A stretch of DNA of 7,477 bases from GWF2-33-9 sp964500435 (GTDB lineage Bacteria > Bacteroidota > Ignavibacteria > Kapaibacteriales > UBA2268), in NCBI GenBank assembly GCA_964500435.1, contig CAZCNL010000017.1, forward strand, positions 1-7,477, read 5' to 3'. The notes beneath the pieces are model-generated. The model was not told where the DNA came from, made no database searches, and worked only from the letters and a program-made list of their open reading frames with translations. Each line of letters starts with the position of its first letter. Within the stretch, counting starts at the first letter, position 1. Of this stretch, positions 1 to 6,530 are shown piece after piece. The translations under genes were made by a program, and so were the position numbers.

Positions 1-1
1 C

Positions 2-586
2 CGCACATTTCTCGTAATACCCTGGGCAATGCCTCAAGTAGTGGCAGTTTTATCATTGAGAGGAGAGTTTCACTCGGAATACGGATTTGTGAATATCGTA
101 ATTAAAAAATTAATAGCTTTATTCCCTTTTTTGGAAAAGATAGGACTTTCCCCTCTAAACTGGTTAAGCGACCATCCGCTATTAACCTGCACTCTTATAA
201 ACATATGGCTGGGAATACCTTTTATGATGGTCATCATCCTCGGTGGATTACAATCCATATCCAAGTCTTATTACGATGCGGCCTCGATAGACGGAGCGAC
301 TTACTTTCAAAAACTTAAATACATAACCCTTCCGTTGATAAAACCGGTCTTGCTTCCCGCCGTAACTTTAGGAACGATATGGACATTTAACAATATAAAC
401 GTTATATACCTTGTAACCGGTCAGGCCGGCGGAACGGAAAGAGCCGACATACTGGTATCGGCTTTATATAAAGCCGCATTTGTTTATAACAGATACAGCT
501 ACTCCGCGGCGTTTGCTATGATCATCTTTTTGATATTATTTTTAATAACAACCGTATACTCAAAAACTCTTAAGGCGGAACAATGA
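2..586 (+). CDS. Sugar ABC transporter permease, MalF type (5'-partial)
   Basis: Inner-membrane permease of a carbohydrate ABC importer; it forms the translocation channel with the next gene's product. The frame is open to the left edge: before the ATG at 29 it reads RTFLVIPWA, the conserved MalF run (LLPWAIPQVV in relatives). That ATG is therefore an internal Met and the gene is cut by the window. Numbering from that Met, the EAA loop that contacts the ATPase is at residues 83-102 (DAASIDGA...ITLP, with D replacing the usual E). It is followed by FNNINVIYLVTG (120-131), typical of MalF-like permeases, and a final membrane segment at about 159-177. The stop overlaps the next start as ATGA, which implies translational coupling. 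MalF type is confident. The substrate (maltodextrin or another oligosaccharide) cannot be read from the sequence, so I give no symbol. Confidence 0.93.
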   Translation, partial: RTFLVIPWAMPQVVAVLSLRGEFHSEYGFVNIVIKKLIALFPFLEKIGLSPLNWLSDHPLLTCTLINIWLGIPFMMVIILGGLQSISKSYYDAASIDGATYFQKLKYITLPLIKPVLLPAVTLGTIWTFNNINVIYLVTGQAGGTERADILVSALYKAAFVYNRYSYSAAFAMIIFLILFLITTVYSKTLKAEQ

Positions 587-1410
587 AAACGAAACTAAAA
601 TATTTTTTTATACATCTATTTATAATAATGGCGGTAATAATAACAACCTATCCTCTTTTAAGGATTTTTTCGGTCTCTATAAGACCCGGAGACAGAATAA
701 TATCCACCGACCTTGCTTTAATTCCCGCCGGCGCGACTTTTATTTCTTACATAAAACTTTTTAAAGAAACCTTTTTCATAAAATGGATATTTAACTCTCT
801 TTTGATAACATTCGCGACTTCTTTTATAGGAGTAACGCTCGCTTCCACGGCGGCATACGCCTTTTCAAGATATAATTTTACCGGTAAAAAATGGGGACTT
901 TCGGCTCTTCTTTTAACCCAGATGATTCCGGCGGGAATGCTTATACTCCCGCTTTATCTTATGATAATGAAACTAAACCTTATCAATACCTATTTGGGCA
1001 TGGTGATAGCATATTCGGTATCATCTCTACCTTTTAGCATATGGATATTAAAAGGATATTACGACACCATACCGAAATCATTAGAGGAAGCCGCAATGGT
1101 AGACGGGGCCAATGAAATAACCGCATTTTATAAAGTAATTCTTCCGCTTTCCACCCCCGCTTTAAGCATAGCGTTTTTATTCAACTTTACCATGGCATGG
1201 AACGAATATCTGGTGGCGAGAGTGGTTCTTTATCATCCTCAAAATTACACATGGACCTTAGGGCTTTTCGAATTACAGGGACAGTTTATAACCCAATGGG
1301 GGATGTTTGCCGCCGGTTCAATATTAATAACGATACCGGTCTTGCTTATATTCTTATACTCGTCTAAATGGCTGATATCCGGTCTTACTTTAGGAAGCGT
1401 TAAAGGATAA
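583..1410 (+). CDS. Sugar ABC transporter permease, MalG type
   Basis: Second inner-membrane permease of the importer, pairing with the MalF-type subunit. It has 275 residues, near the usual 270-300 of the family. An N-terminal membrane segment lies at about 8-26, followed by several more. The EAA motif is canonical: E169-A-A, G175 and L187-P188 (LEEAAMVDGA...ILPL), the coupling helix for the ATPase. The end, SGLTLGSVKG, closely matches the MalG C-terminus (NGLTAGGVKG in E. coli from memory), so the gene is intact. The start ATG lies inside the preceding stop (ATGA, 583-586). A weak AAGGCGG at 572-578 could act as Shine-Dalgarno, and coupled translation is likely. Family and role are secure; the transported sugar is not determined. 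Confidence 0.95.
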   Translation: MKTKLKYFFIHLFIIMAVIITTYPLLRIFSVSIRPGDRIISTDLALIPAGATFISYIKLFKETFFIKWIFNSLLITFATSFIGVTLASTAAYAFSRYNFTGKKWGLSALLLTQMIPAGMLILPLYLMIMKLNLINTYLGMVIAYSVSSLPFSIWILKGYYDTIPKSLEEAAMVDGANEITAFYKVILPLSTPALSIAFLFNFTMAWNEYLVARVVLYHPQNYTWTLGLFELQGQFITQWGMFAAGSILITIPVLLIFLYSSKWLISGLTLGSVKG

Positions 1411-1416
1411 AGGAGG
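1411..1416 (+). promoter_or_regulatory. Ribosome binding site fixing a GTG start
   Basis: AGGAGG begins directly after the malG-type stop and lies 5 bases before GTG 1422-1424. It is a consensus Shine-Dalgarno and decides the non-ATG start of the ATPase gene. Confidence 0.85.
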
Positions 1417-1421
1417 AGTTT

Positions 1422-2516
1422 GTGGCGGAAGTAAAATTTATAAACGTAACAAAATCTTATGGAGAAAACGTAATACTTAAAAACATAAACTTGGAGATAA
1501 AAGACGGAGAATTCGCCGTTATAGTAGGCCCGAGCGGTTGCGGAAAAACGACGCTTTTGAGAATGCTTGCGGGATTGGAGGAAATAACGGGCGGAGAAAT
1601 ATATATAAACTCCACCAAAGTAAACGACCTTCCCCCTTCAAAAAGAGAAATAGCGATGGTCTTTCAGGACTACGCATTATATCCTCATATGACGGTAAAA
1701 GAAAATATGAGCTTTGCTTTAAAACTAAAAAAATTAGATAAAAACGAAATAGAAAAAAGAGTAACAGAAGCCGCAAACATACTTCAGTTAAATCATCTTT
1801 TAAACAGGATGCCAAAACAACTCTCCGGAGGCCAGAGGCAAAGGGTCGCCATAGGAAGAGCCATAGTAAGGCATCCCAAGGTCTTTTTATTCGACGAACC
1901 TTTATCCAATTTAGACGCAAAACTTAGAGAAGAGATGAGAATAGAGCTTTTAAAATTATATCAAAAGCTTTCGACTACGATGATATACGTAACCCACGAC
2001 CAGATAGAAGCCATGACATTAGCCAGCAAAATAATAATAATGAATAAAGGAGTAATACAACAAATAGGTACTCCCATAGAAGTCTATTCGAAGCCTCAAA
2101 ATATTTTTGTGGCTTCTTTCATAGGAACTCCTACAATGAACTTTATAAGAGGAAAAATAGTCTCGGAAAGAGAAAAGATATATCTGGAATTTGAAAAAAA
2201 CAAATTTTTTATTCCCGCTTTTTCTTTTACCGATTATCAAAACTATATAAACAAAGAGGTAATAATCGGAATAAGGCCGGACGATATAATATTGGACGAA
2301 TCGAAGATGGACAAAGAAAACGCCAATAAAGCGAAAGTGGACGTAGTGGAGCTGCTCGGAGCGAGAGAAAACATATACTTAAAAATATCCGACACAAAAA
2401 ACATATGCGCCACGACCAATTCGTTAAAAATACCGCCTCAAACAGAAATCAAATTTTCGTTTAACTATTTAAATCTGCATATATTCGACCCCGAAACCGA
2501 AAAAAGAATAAATTAA
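1422..2516 (+). CDS. Sugar ABC transporter ATP-binding protein (MalK/MsmK/UgpC family)
   Basis: Cytoplasmic ATPase that drives the importer. It has 364 residues, the usual length for the family, with a GTG start behind AGGAGG. Every catalytic element is visible: Walker A GPSGCGKTT (36-44), Q-loop Q82 in VFQDYALYPHM, signature LSGGQ (134-138), Walker B VFLFDEP (154-160), D-loop SNLDA (162-166) and switch histidine H192 in YVTHDQ. The FIGTPTMNF run (233-241) leads into the C-terminal TOBE/regulatory part, where GIRPDD (283-288) is the family's typical motif. This ATPase class serves MalFG-like permeases and is sometimes shared among several sugar importers. It is last in the operon, 11 bases after malG, and its stop lies 12 bases from the convergent cation transporter. 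MalK, MsmK and UgpC cannot be told apart by sequence alone. Confidence 0.96.
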   Translation: MAEVKFINVTKSYGENVILKNINLEIKDGEFAVIVGPSGCGKTTLLRMLAGLEEITGGEIYINSTKVNDLPPSKREIAMVFQDYALYPHMTVKENMSFALKLKKLDKNEIEKRVTEAANILQLNHLLNRMPKQLSGGQRQRVAIGRAIVRHPKVFLFDEPLSNLDAKLREEMRIELLKLYQKLSTTMIYVTHDQIEAMTLASKIIIMNKGVIQQIGTPIEVYSKPQNIFVASFIGTPTMNFIRGKIVSEREKIYLEFEKNKFFIPAFSFTDYQNYINKEVIIGIRPDDIILDESKMDKENANKAKVDVVELLGARENIYLKISDTKNICATTNSLKIPPQTEIKFSFNYLNLHIFDPETEKRIN

Positions 2517-2528
2517 GAAGGATTGGGA

Positions 2529-3461
2529 TTATTTTTTTGAACAGTTGGTTTTACACTCTTTATCCTCGCAACTGTCTTCGCACGGCTCCATATGAATCGT
2601 CACATTGGAATTTGCTATCGATTTTTTTATTTTAAATGTTATATCGTCGGTTATCCGATGAGCTTCTTGAAGGGATATGTTTTTTTGAAACATAACGTCA
2701 AACTCTATAAATTTGGCATTTCCGCCTTTTCTTGTCTTTAAATTTTTGAAAGAAACGACTTCGGGATTATTATTGATTATATTCTTAATTTCCGATATAT
2801 CTTTTTCTCCTATGGACCTGTCCAGCAAATCGCCGAAAGATTCTTTTGTAAGATCATAAGCCGCTTTCATTATTAATCCTGCCACTACAATGGCGCATAT
2901 CGGGTCTAAAAAGTGGAAGTGATTCCCCTTAAAAATAAACTCCATAACCCATATTATAAAAAGCGAAAACATTACGCCGGCGGATGTATAAACATCCGTC
3001 ATAAGATGCATGGCGTCCGCTTTTAAGGCAATGGAATCGGTTTTACGAGCGACCGAAAAAAGTTTTTTCGAAACATATATGTTTATAACCGAAGAAACGA
3101 ACATTATTGCTATTCCAAGCCATATATTTTCTATGTTAACCGGACGAATTAATTTCTCGACCGATTCGTATATAATCCATATCGCCGCGGCAAATATTAA
3201 AATGGCCTCTATAAAACCGGATATATTTTCTATTTTGCCATGTCCAAATTTATGCTCTTCATCCGGCGGAGCCGATGAATTTTTTACCGCATAGAAAGCT
3301 ATCAAAGCCGCGACGAGATCCAGACCCGAATGAATGGCTTCGGATATTATGGATATGGAACCGGTAAAAATACCTATAAAAAGTTTGGATACGACCAAAA
3401 AGGAGTTTGAAATAACCGAAAGCCTTGCGACTTTTTTCTTTTCATCCACTAAATTTATCAT
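2529..3461 (-). CDS. Cation diffusion facilitator, probable Zn2+ efflux, Cys-rich tail
   Basis: Inner-membrane CDF transporter exporting divalent metal in exchange for protons. Numbering is from the upstream ATG at 3497. The first membrane segment begins near residue 26, and the transport-site pairs are H56xxxD60 (EAIHSGLD) and H164xxxD168 (DAMHLMTD), the HD/HD arrangement known from Zn2+/Cd2+ members. Further family marks are HKFGHGKIE (82-90) and the C-terminal cytoplasmic domain ending IHMEP (301-305). An unusual tail follows, with C306, C310, C315 and C319. I prefer the ATG at 3459-3461 (MINLVDEKKK; 310 residues), because the ATG at 3497 lies inside the 5' arm of a terminator hairpin and gives an atypical MRGGLTALHFFN extension. 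Neither start has a visible Shine-Dalgarno. It converges with the ABC operon and lies behind the ferredoxin terminator, so it may have its own promoter. Family is secure; metal and exact start are less so. Confidence 0.92.
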   Translation of the reverse strand: MINLVDEKKKVARLSVISNSFLVVSKLFIGIFTGSISIISEAIHSGLDLVAALIAFYAVKNSSAPPDEEHKFGHGKIENISGFIEAILIFAAAIWIIYESVEKLIRPVNIENIWLGIAIMFVSSVINIYVSKKLFSVARKTDSIALKADAMHLMTDVYTSAGVMFSLFIIWVMEFIFKGNHFHFLDPICAIVVAGLIMKAAYDLTKESFGDLLDRSIGEKDISEIKNIINNNPEVVSFKNLKTRKGGNAKFIEFDVMFQKNISLQEAHRITDDITFKIKKSIANSNVTIHMEPCEDSCEDKECKTNCSKK

Positions 3462-3464
3462 ATT

Positions 3465-3497
3465 AAAAAAATGAAGGGCGGTTAAACCGCCCCTCAT
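3465..3497 (-). terminator. Factor-independent terminator of the ferredoxin gene
   Basis: On the - strand, GGGCGG (3481-3476 side) and CCGCCC (3492-3487 side) pair around a 5-base loop. The stem extends past one mismatch by ATGA/TCAT (3494-3497 with 3471-3474) and is followed by seven T (3471-3465). It starts 22 bases after the ferredoxin stop. It also sits across the possible upstream start of the CDF gene and ends 3 bases before its preferred ATG. Confidence 0.85.
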
Positions 3498-3499
3498 AC

Positions 3500-3529
3500 A
3501 CTATAACATCAGACTTAGATTATTCGCAA
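3500..3529 (-). promoter_or_regulatory. Possible promoter for the CDF gene
   Basis: The - strand has TTGCGA (3529-3524), an 18-base spacer and TATAGT (3505-3500) preceded by TGT, an extended -10 form. Transcription would begin near 3493, at the foot of the terminator hairpin, so the CDF message would carry that hairpin as its 5' leader. This is a match by eye only; the -35 half overlaps the end of the ferredoxin gene. Confidence 0.3.
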
Positions 3530-3705
3530 ACAATAGCCTGAGTGGGACAATTTGTAGCCGCATTTTTGCAGGCGTCTTCTTTCCCCGCAGGAACATTGGG
3601 AGATTTTGTAACCGCTTTATCTCCGTTCATCTCAAATATTTCGGGACAATCGTTTGCGCAAAGTCCGCATCCTATGCAAGCATCGGCGTTTATAGATACC
3701 TTCAT
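3520..3705 (-). CDS. Ferredoxin, single [4Fe-4S] cluster
   Basis: Small cytoplasmic electron carrier of 61 residues, the normal size for one-cluster ferredoxins. The cluster ligands are C10, C13 and C16 in CIGCGLC plus C53 in NCPTQAI. C20 (DCPEIF) and C46 sit where Thermotoga and Pyrococcus ferredoxins have a disulphide or optional ligand, and C60 is an extra Cys near the end. The sequence MKVSINADACIGCGLC closely resembles Thermotoga-type ferredoxins from memory. GGAGG at 3715-3711 lies 5 bases before the ATG, so the start is secure. It appears to be a single-gene unit: its own -10-like box upstream and a strong terminator downstream. All four canonical ligands favour [4Fe-4S] over [3Fe-4S]. 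Its redox partner is not shown by context. Confidence 0.95.
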   Translation of the reverse strand: MKVSINADACIGCGLCANDCPEIFEMNGDKAVTKSPNVPAGKEDACKNAATNCPTQAIVCE

Positions 3706-3742
3706 TTTTACCTCCGTTAAAATTTTAATCTACCACAAATAA

Positions 3743-3748
3743 ATTATA
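3743..3748 (-). promoter_or_regulatory. Probable -10 box of the ferredoxin promoter
   Basis: TATAAT on the - strand in the 102-base gap between the accessory locus and the ferredoxin. It would give a leader of about 30 bases with GGAGG near its end. No good -35 hexamer lies 16-18 bases upstream. The rest of the gap is very AT-rich, including the GC-free palindrome ATTTTATAAAAT, and shows no convincing terminator for the accessory locus. Confidence 0.4.
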
Positions 3749-3807
3749 CAAAATTTAGAATTTTTTATTTTATAAAATTTCAACAATATCTCTCTATAAT
3801 TATTACT

Positions 3808-4389
3808 TTATTTGAAAAATTGTTTGTATTTCTCAGGGATATATGGATTATGTTCTTTTTTGTAATCGTTCCATACTTCTTCGCCAAATCCTTTTATAAA
3901 CCAGTTTATGTCGGTTGCGATTATCTCCAACGCTTCGTCGCTTACATATCTTTTGCAGGTCTTCTTGTGTTTGTGATATTCGTCTTTGTCCCATTCAGAA
4001 AAAAAGTCTTTAAACTCGATGTCTTTACGATATTTGTTGTCAAACCCTTTAAAAACTTCATCCTCATCACATTCGGTCATTACCTTACACTTCGACTTAC
4101 ACTCGGTTTTATTATCGCATAGTTTATTTATCACTTCAAGCCGTTTCATCATCATTCGAAGTATCGCTACTACAGGACGATAGCATTGTTTCTTGAGTTT
4201 ATCTTTGTCTTTCATTTTTTCACATTTGTTGTATAGTTTCTCGGCTATGTTTATCATACTGAGTAAGCTTTTCGTAAATTTGTCATCGCCTATCTGGTTC
4301 AGTTTATATGCCACTTCTATGTCTTCTTTGATGGTTTGAAAGGTTACTACCTTGGTCAGTACCGGCGGGGGTGCGCCGGGCGTGGGGTC
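3808..4389 (-). repeat. Tandem-duplicated C-domain of the partner protein, copy 2
   Basis: It encodes DPTPGAP to the stop of B' and pairs with 5511-6101. It is 9 bases shorter than that copy, with three codons missing near residue 218. Exact blocks of 29 bases (4112-4140 = 5815-5843) and 28 bases (4142-4169 = 5845-5872) cover the MMMKRLEVINKL region. Homology drops sharply beyond a shared 13-base block at 4379-4391 = 6091-6103. Confidence 0.9.
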
Positions 4390-4857
4390 AAAGAAAAAAT
4401 TAAATTGTGTACTGGTTTCAGCGGTGATATAAGCCTTAAATGATGTTTTTGGTAATCTATTATAATTAGCATTCCTTCCACCAATAAGTAATGTATATAC
4501 AGTATCATTACTTCCAAAAATTTGTAAATTATACAAACCAGATGTAACTGATTTTATAATTGAAATTCCCATAGAACCGCTTGTAGAAGGTTCTCCCGTT
4601 TCATCATTTGATATATAACTACTACTCATATTACAATTAGGAATTTCCTTTAAAAGTAATCCTGTATTTAAATTACTACCTGCCTTTCTATTATAGGGAT
4701 CTGTCAAAATCATTGAAACTTGCATAGGATTATTAGGATTAGACAAAGAAAAGAAAAGCATGGATTCATCCTTAGCAATTAAGTTTTGATAAAAAACAAT
4801 TGAAATAATGATCAAAGGAAAAAATATTTCCTTAAAATTTAGTTTATCTCTGTTCAT
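3808..4857 (-). CDS. Secreted two-domain protein B' (diverged N-domain, conserved Cys/Lys-rich C-domain)
   Basis: No function recognised; 349 residues. An N-terminal hydrophobic stretch (about 11-27, ending LIA) after basic residues indicates export or an N-terminal anchor. Residues about 30-155 look like a beta-sandwich: LTDPYNRKAG (51-60), EIPNC (71-75) and GLYNLQIFGSNDTVYTLLI recall the 'TDPxGRxxGYDP...EIP...GxYxLxVxGT' pattern of secreted bacterial proteins, from memory. FDPTPGAPPP (156-165) marks the border to a helical, charged C-domain with seven Cys (212, 225, 247, 253, 257, 263, 301). From C225 to the end it is 88% identical to B (110/125, hand alignment), whereas the N-domain is barely alignable. 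GGAG at 4870-4867 supports the ATG at 4857, which overlaps the end of A' by 14 bases. It could be a peptidase inhibitor, substrate or immunity partner, or a surface protein. Gene reality is high, role unknown. Confidence 0.85.
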   Translation of the reverse strand: MNRDKLNFKEIFFPLIIISIVFYQNLIAKDESMLFFSLSNPNNPMQVSMILTDPYNRKAGSNLNTGLLLKEIPNCNMSSSYISNDETGEPSTSGSMGISIIKSVTSGLYNLQIFGSNDTVYTLLIGGRNANYNRLPKTSFKAYITAETSTQFNFFFDPTPGAPPPVLTKVVTFQTIKEDIEVAYKLNQIGDDKFTKSLLSMINIAEKLYNKCEKMKDKDKLKKQCYRPVVAILRMMMKRLEVINKLCDNKTECKSKCKVMTECDEDEVFKGFDNKYRKDIEFKDFFSEWDKDEYHKHKKTCKRYVSDEALEIIATDINWFIKGFGEEVWNDYKKEHNPYIPEKYKQFFK

Positions 4858-5479
4858 ATCGTCTCACTCCTTGTAACAATAAATTAGGATTGTATGGATC
4901 ATATCTGATAACTCCTCCTATAGCAGGGTCCACTACAATATATTTATTATCACACTTTCCTATTACAAGCATAAAATGATCACGTCTTCTATTCCCAATA
5001 GGAGGACGTTCTGAACGAATAACAACAGGCAATCCACGTTCTATATCATTATTTAGTAAATAGAATACTTCTTCTATACTATCACCCCACATTACATCTG
5101 GACTTTCAAGAGGAATAATTGTATCATTTGCAAGAAAAGGAACTTCTTCCCATAATATATCATCATTATCATTATAACCAATTCCGCTTTCTATCATTTC
5201 CTGATTAAGTATTCCTGGATCTGTTCTAACTATTGAGGTACTTATATTTGCATAAAAATTTATTAAATTTGCTACAGAAGTTAATGCACATCCAGTTTGA
5301 CTTATATGATAATGAGGAGGATGTGAACCTAAAATGTTATTTCCCCATCTTTTATCCCCCTGCCTAAACTCATCAGTCTTTAACTTCCCGCAACAGACAA
5401 ACCTTACGCTGTTTTGTTCACTCACGCAATCACCACATTTAGCAGTTAGATAGTATAAACTTATTCCGTTTCCCCTCAT
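4844..5479 (-). CDS. C39-like cysteine peptidase domain protein A' (N-terminally short copy)
   Basis: A 211-residue paralogue of A. Residues 9-38 (YYLTAKC...CCGKLKTDEF) match the corresponding segment of A in 20 of 30 positions, with the same CxxC-x10-CC spacing (C15, C18, C29, C30). A Peptidase_C39_2-like domain follows: Q40 in RQGDKRW, probable nucleophile C64 in TGCALTS, PVVI (151-154), H168 in DHFMLVIG and D184 in VVDP, so a plausible Gln/Cys/His/Asp set is intact. Unlike A it has no upstream beta-rich domain. It has no signal peptide, and no Shine-Dalgarno precedes the ATG at 5479, which lies just 31 bases after the B stop. A TATAAT at 5491-5486 is so close that a transcript would be nearly leaderless. 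Its end overlaps B' by 14 bases. Either a short functional protein or an orphan cassette derived from a larger gene; the start is uncertain. Confidence 0.75.
   Translation of the reverse strand: MRGNGISLYYLTAKCGDCVSEQNSVRFVCCGKLKTDEFRQGDKRWGNNILGSHPPHYHISQTGCALTSVANLINFYANISTSIVRTDPGILNQEMIESGIGYNDNDDILWEEVPFLANDTIIPLESPDVMWGDSIEEVFYLLNNDIERGLPVVIRSERPPIGNRRRDHFMLVIGKCDNKYIVVDPAIGGVIRYDPYNPNLLLQGVRRYEQR
4863..4870 (-). promoter_or_regulatory. Ribosome binding site of B' inside A'
   Basis: GGAGTGAG on the - strand, with GGAG 9 bases before the B' ATG. It lies in the last codons of A', so the partner gene has its own initiation signal even though its peptidase neighbour shows none. Confidence 0.65.
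5367..5396. repeat. 30-base direct repeat at the peptidase junction, copy in A'
   Basis: Identical over 30 bases to 7141-7170. It encodes CCGKLKTDEF (- strand) at the border between the conserved Cys segment and the diverged peptidase domain. Confidence 0.9.
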
Positions 5480-5485
5480 ATTAAA

Positions 5486-5491
5486 ATTATA
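5486..5491 (-). promoter_or_regulatory. Possible -10 box before A'
   Basis: TATAAT in the 31-base AT-only spacer between B and A', 6 bases before the A' ATG. No matching -35 hexamer is visible, so it may be chance in AT-rich DNA. If real, it would make the A' message leaderless or start it inside the gene. Confidence 0.2.
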
Positions 5492-5510
5492 CTTTTTTTA
5501 ATATTTTTGA

Positions 5511-6101
5511 TTACTTGAAAAATTGTTTGTATTTCTCGGGTATATATGGATTATCTTCTTTTTTGTAATCGTTCCATACTTCTTCGCCAAACGACTTTAT
5601 CAGCCAGTTTATGTCGGTTGTGATTATTTCTAAGGCTTCGTCGGTTATATATCTTTTGCAGGTTTTCTTGTGTTTGTGGTATTCGTCTTTGTCCCATTCA
5701 GAAAAGAAATCTTTAAACTCGGCGTCTTTACGGTATTTATTCTCAAATTCTTTAAATACTTCATCCTCATCGCATTCTGGTTTTGCCTTACACTTAGCCT
5801 TACACTCGGTTTTGTTATCGCATAGTTTATTTATCACTTCAAGACGTTTCATCATCATTCGAAGTATCGCTATGACTGGTTTGTAACATTTGGTTTTTTC
5901 TTTGTTGTCTTTAATTTTGTCTTTTATCTTCTCACATTTTTGTGATAACTTTTCAACTATATCTACCATCCTAATTAAACTATTCACAAATTTTTCATCG
6001 CCTATTTGATTTAGTTTGTATGCTACATTAAAATCATCCCTAAGGATTTGAAAGGTTACTAACTTTGTTAATACTGGTGTTGGAGCCCCAGGCGTGGGGT
6101 C
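5511..6101 (-). repeat. Tandem-duplicated C-domain of the partner protein, copy 1
   Basis: It encodes DPTPGAP to the stop of B and pairs with 3808-4389. The CpG-rich part 5521-5880 has 17 CpG in 360 bases by hand count, against 2 in the 400 bases of the adjoining diverged segment 6121-6520. Confidence 0.9.
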
Positions 6102-6515
6102 AAGAAAAACAACAAAATTTTTTACAACTCCATTACTTATATAATCTTCAAATCCAATATTCAATATATTACCAAGATTCAATGATGCCCAATATCTGGT
6201 ATCTTTTAAACCATAAAAAATTAGAGTATATGTTCCTAAAATAATTTCTGAATTGTCAGCAAATTCAAGAGTACTCCAATCATTTTCATCAGGGCCTATT
6301 TCAAAATCTCCTAATCTAGTCCATCCATAACTACATTCGCTAATTTCTCTAACTTCTCCAATTTTTGGAATATAACCACATTTCTGATTTAAAGGATTTA
6401 TAACTAAAAATGAAATTTCTATTTTACTTGAAAAATTTCCCGCATTTATAAATAAATTATTATCATCTCCATACAAAAAGCTTATTACTAAGTAAAAGAT
6501 TGCAAAATTAAACAT
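5511..6515 (-). CDS. Secreted two-domain protein B (diverged N-domain, conserved Cys/Lys-rich C-domain)
   Basis: No function recognised; 334 residues. A short hydrophobic start (FNFAIFYLVISFLYG, 2-16, without basic residues) suggests a signal peptide. Residues about 20-137 form a probable beta-sandwich with INPLNQKCGY (39-48), REISEC (56-61) and GTYTLIFYGLKDTRYWASLNL (94-114), matching the B' layout but little of its sequence. LDPTPGAP (138-145) begins the C-domain. It contains KLNQIGDEKFVNSLIRMVDIVEKL (about 167-190), resembling helical repeats of secreted proteins, then MMMKRLEVINKLC and seven Cys (194, 210, 232, 238, 242, 248, 286). The end is rich in Lys, Glu and aromatic residues (FKDFFSEWDKDEYHKHKK). 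GGAGGA at 6526-6521, 5 bases before ATG 6515, fixes the start. It follows A by 15 bases, so co-expression with the peptidase is likely. Candidate roles are inhibitor, substrate, immunity or surface partner; none is shown. Confidence 0.88.
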   Translation of the reverse strand: MFNFAIFYLVISFLYGDDNNLFINAGNFSSKIEISFLVINPLNQKCGYIPKIGEVREISECSYGWTRLGDFEIGPDENDWSTLEFADNSEIILGTYTLIFYGLKDTRYWASLNLGNILNIGFEDYISNGVVKNFVVFLDPTPGAPTPVLTKLVTFQILRDDFNVAYKLNQIGDEKFVNSLIRMVDIVEKLSQKCEKIKDKIKDNKEKTKCYKPVIAILRMMMKRLEVINKLCDNKTECKAKCKAKPECDEDEVFKEFENKYRKDAEFKDFFSEWDKDEYHKHKKTCKRYITDEALEIITTDINWLIKSFGEEVWNDYKKEDNPYIPEKYKQFFK

Positions 6516-6530
6516 ATATTTCCTCCAAAA

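Noticed and set aside
29..31. ATG at 29 as the start of the first permease
   Set aside because: The frame continues to the left edge with a conserved MalF segment (LVIPWAMPQVV), so it is an internal Met.
2496..2540. AT-rich inverted repeat between the ABC operon and the CDF gene (bidirectional terminator?)
   Set aside because: Pairing is almost only A-T and imperfect; too weak to call by eye.
3495..3497. Upstream ATG as the CDF start
   Set aside because: It lies in the stem of a strong terminator hairpin, has no Shine-Dalgarno and adds a 12-residue extension unlike the family. It was kept only as an alternative.
3542..3742. Plus-strand reading frame opposite the ferredoxin, and similar frames at 3820-4183 and 5611-5886
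   Set aside because: Antisense shadows of well-supported genes; no family motifs or ribosome sites of their own.
5480..5510. Terminator after protein B
   Set aside because: The spacer is almost pure A/T with no G-C stem; nothing supports termination between the two modules.
3808..6101. The duplicated C-domain as a CRISPR or short tandem array
   Set aside because: Only two long copies, both inside coding sequence and 1.7 kb apart; no repeat-spacer structure.
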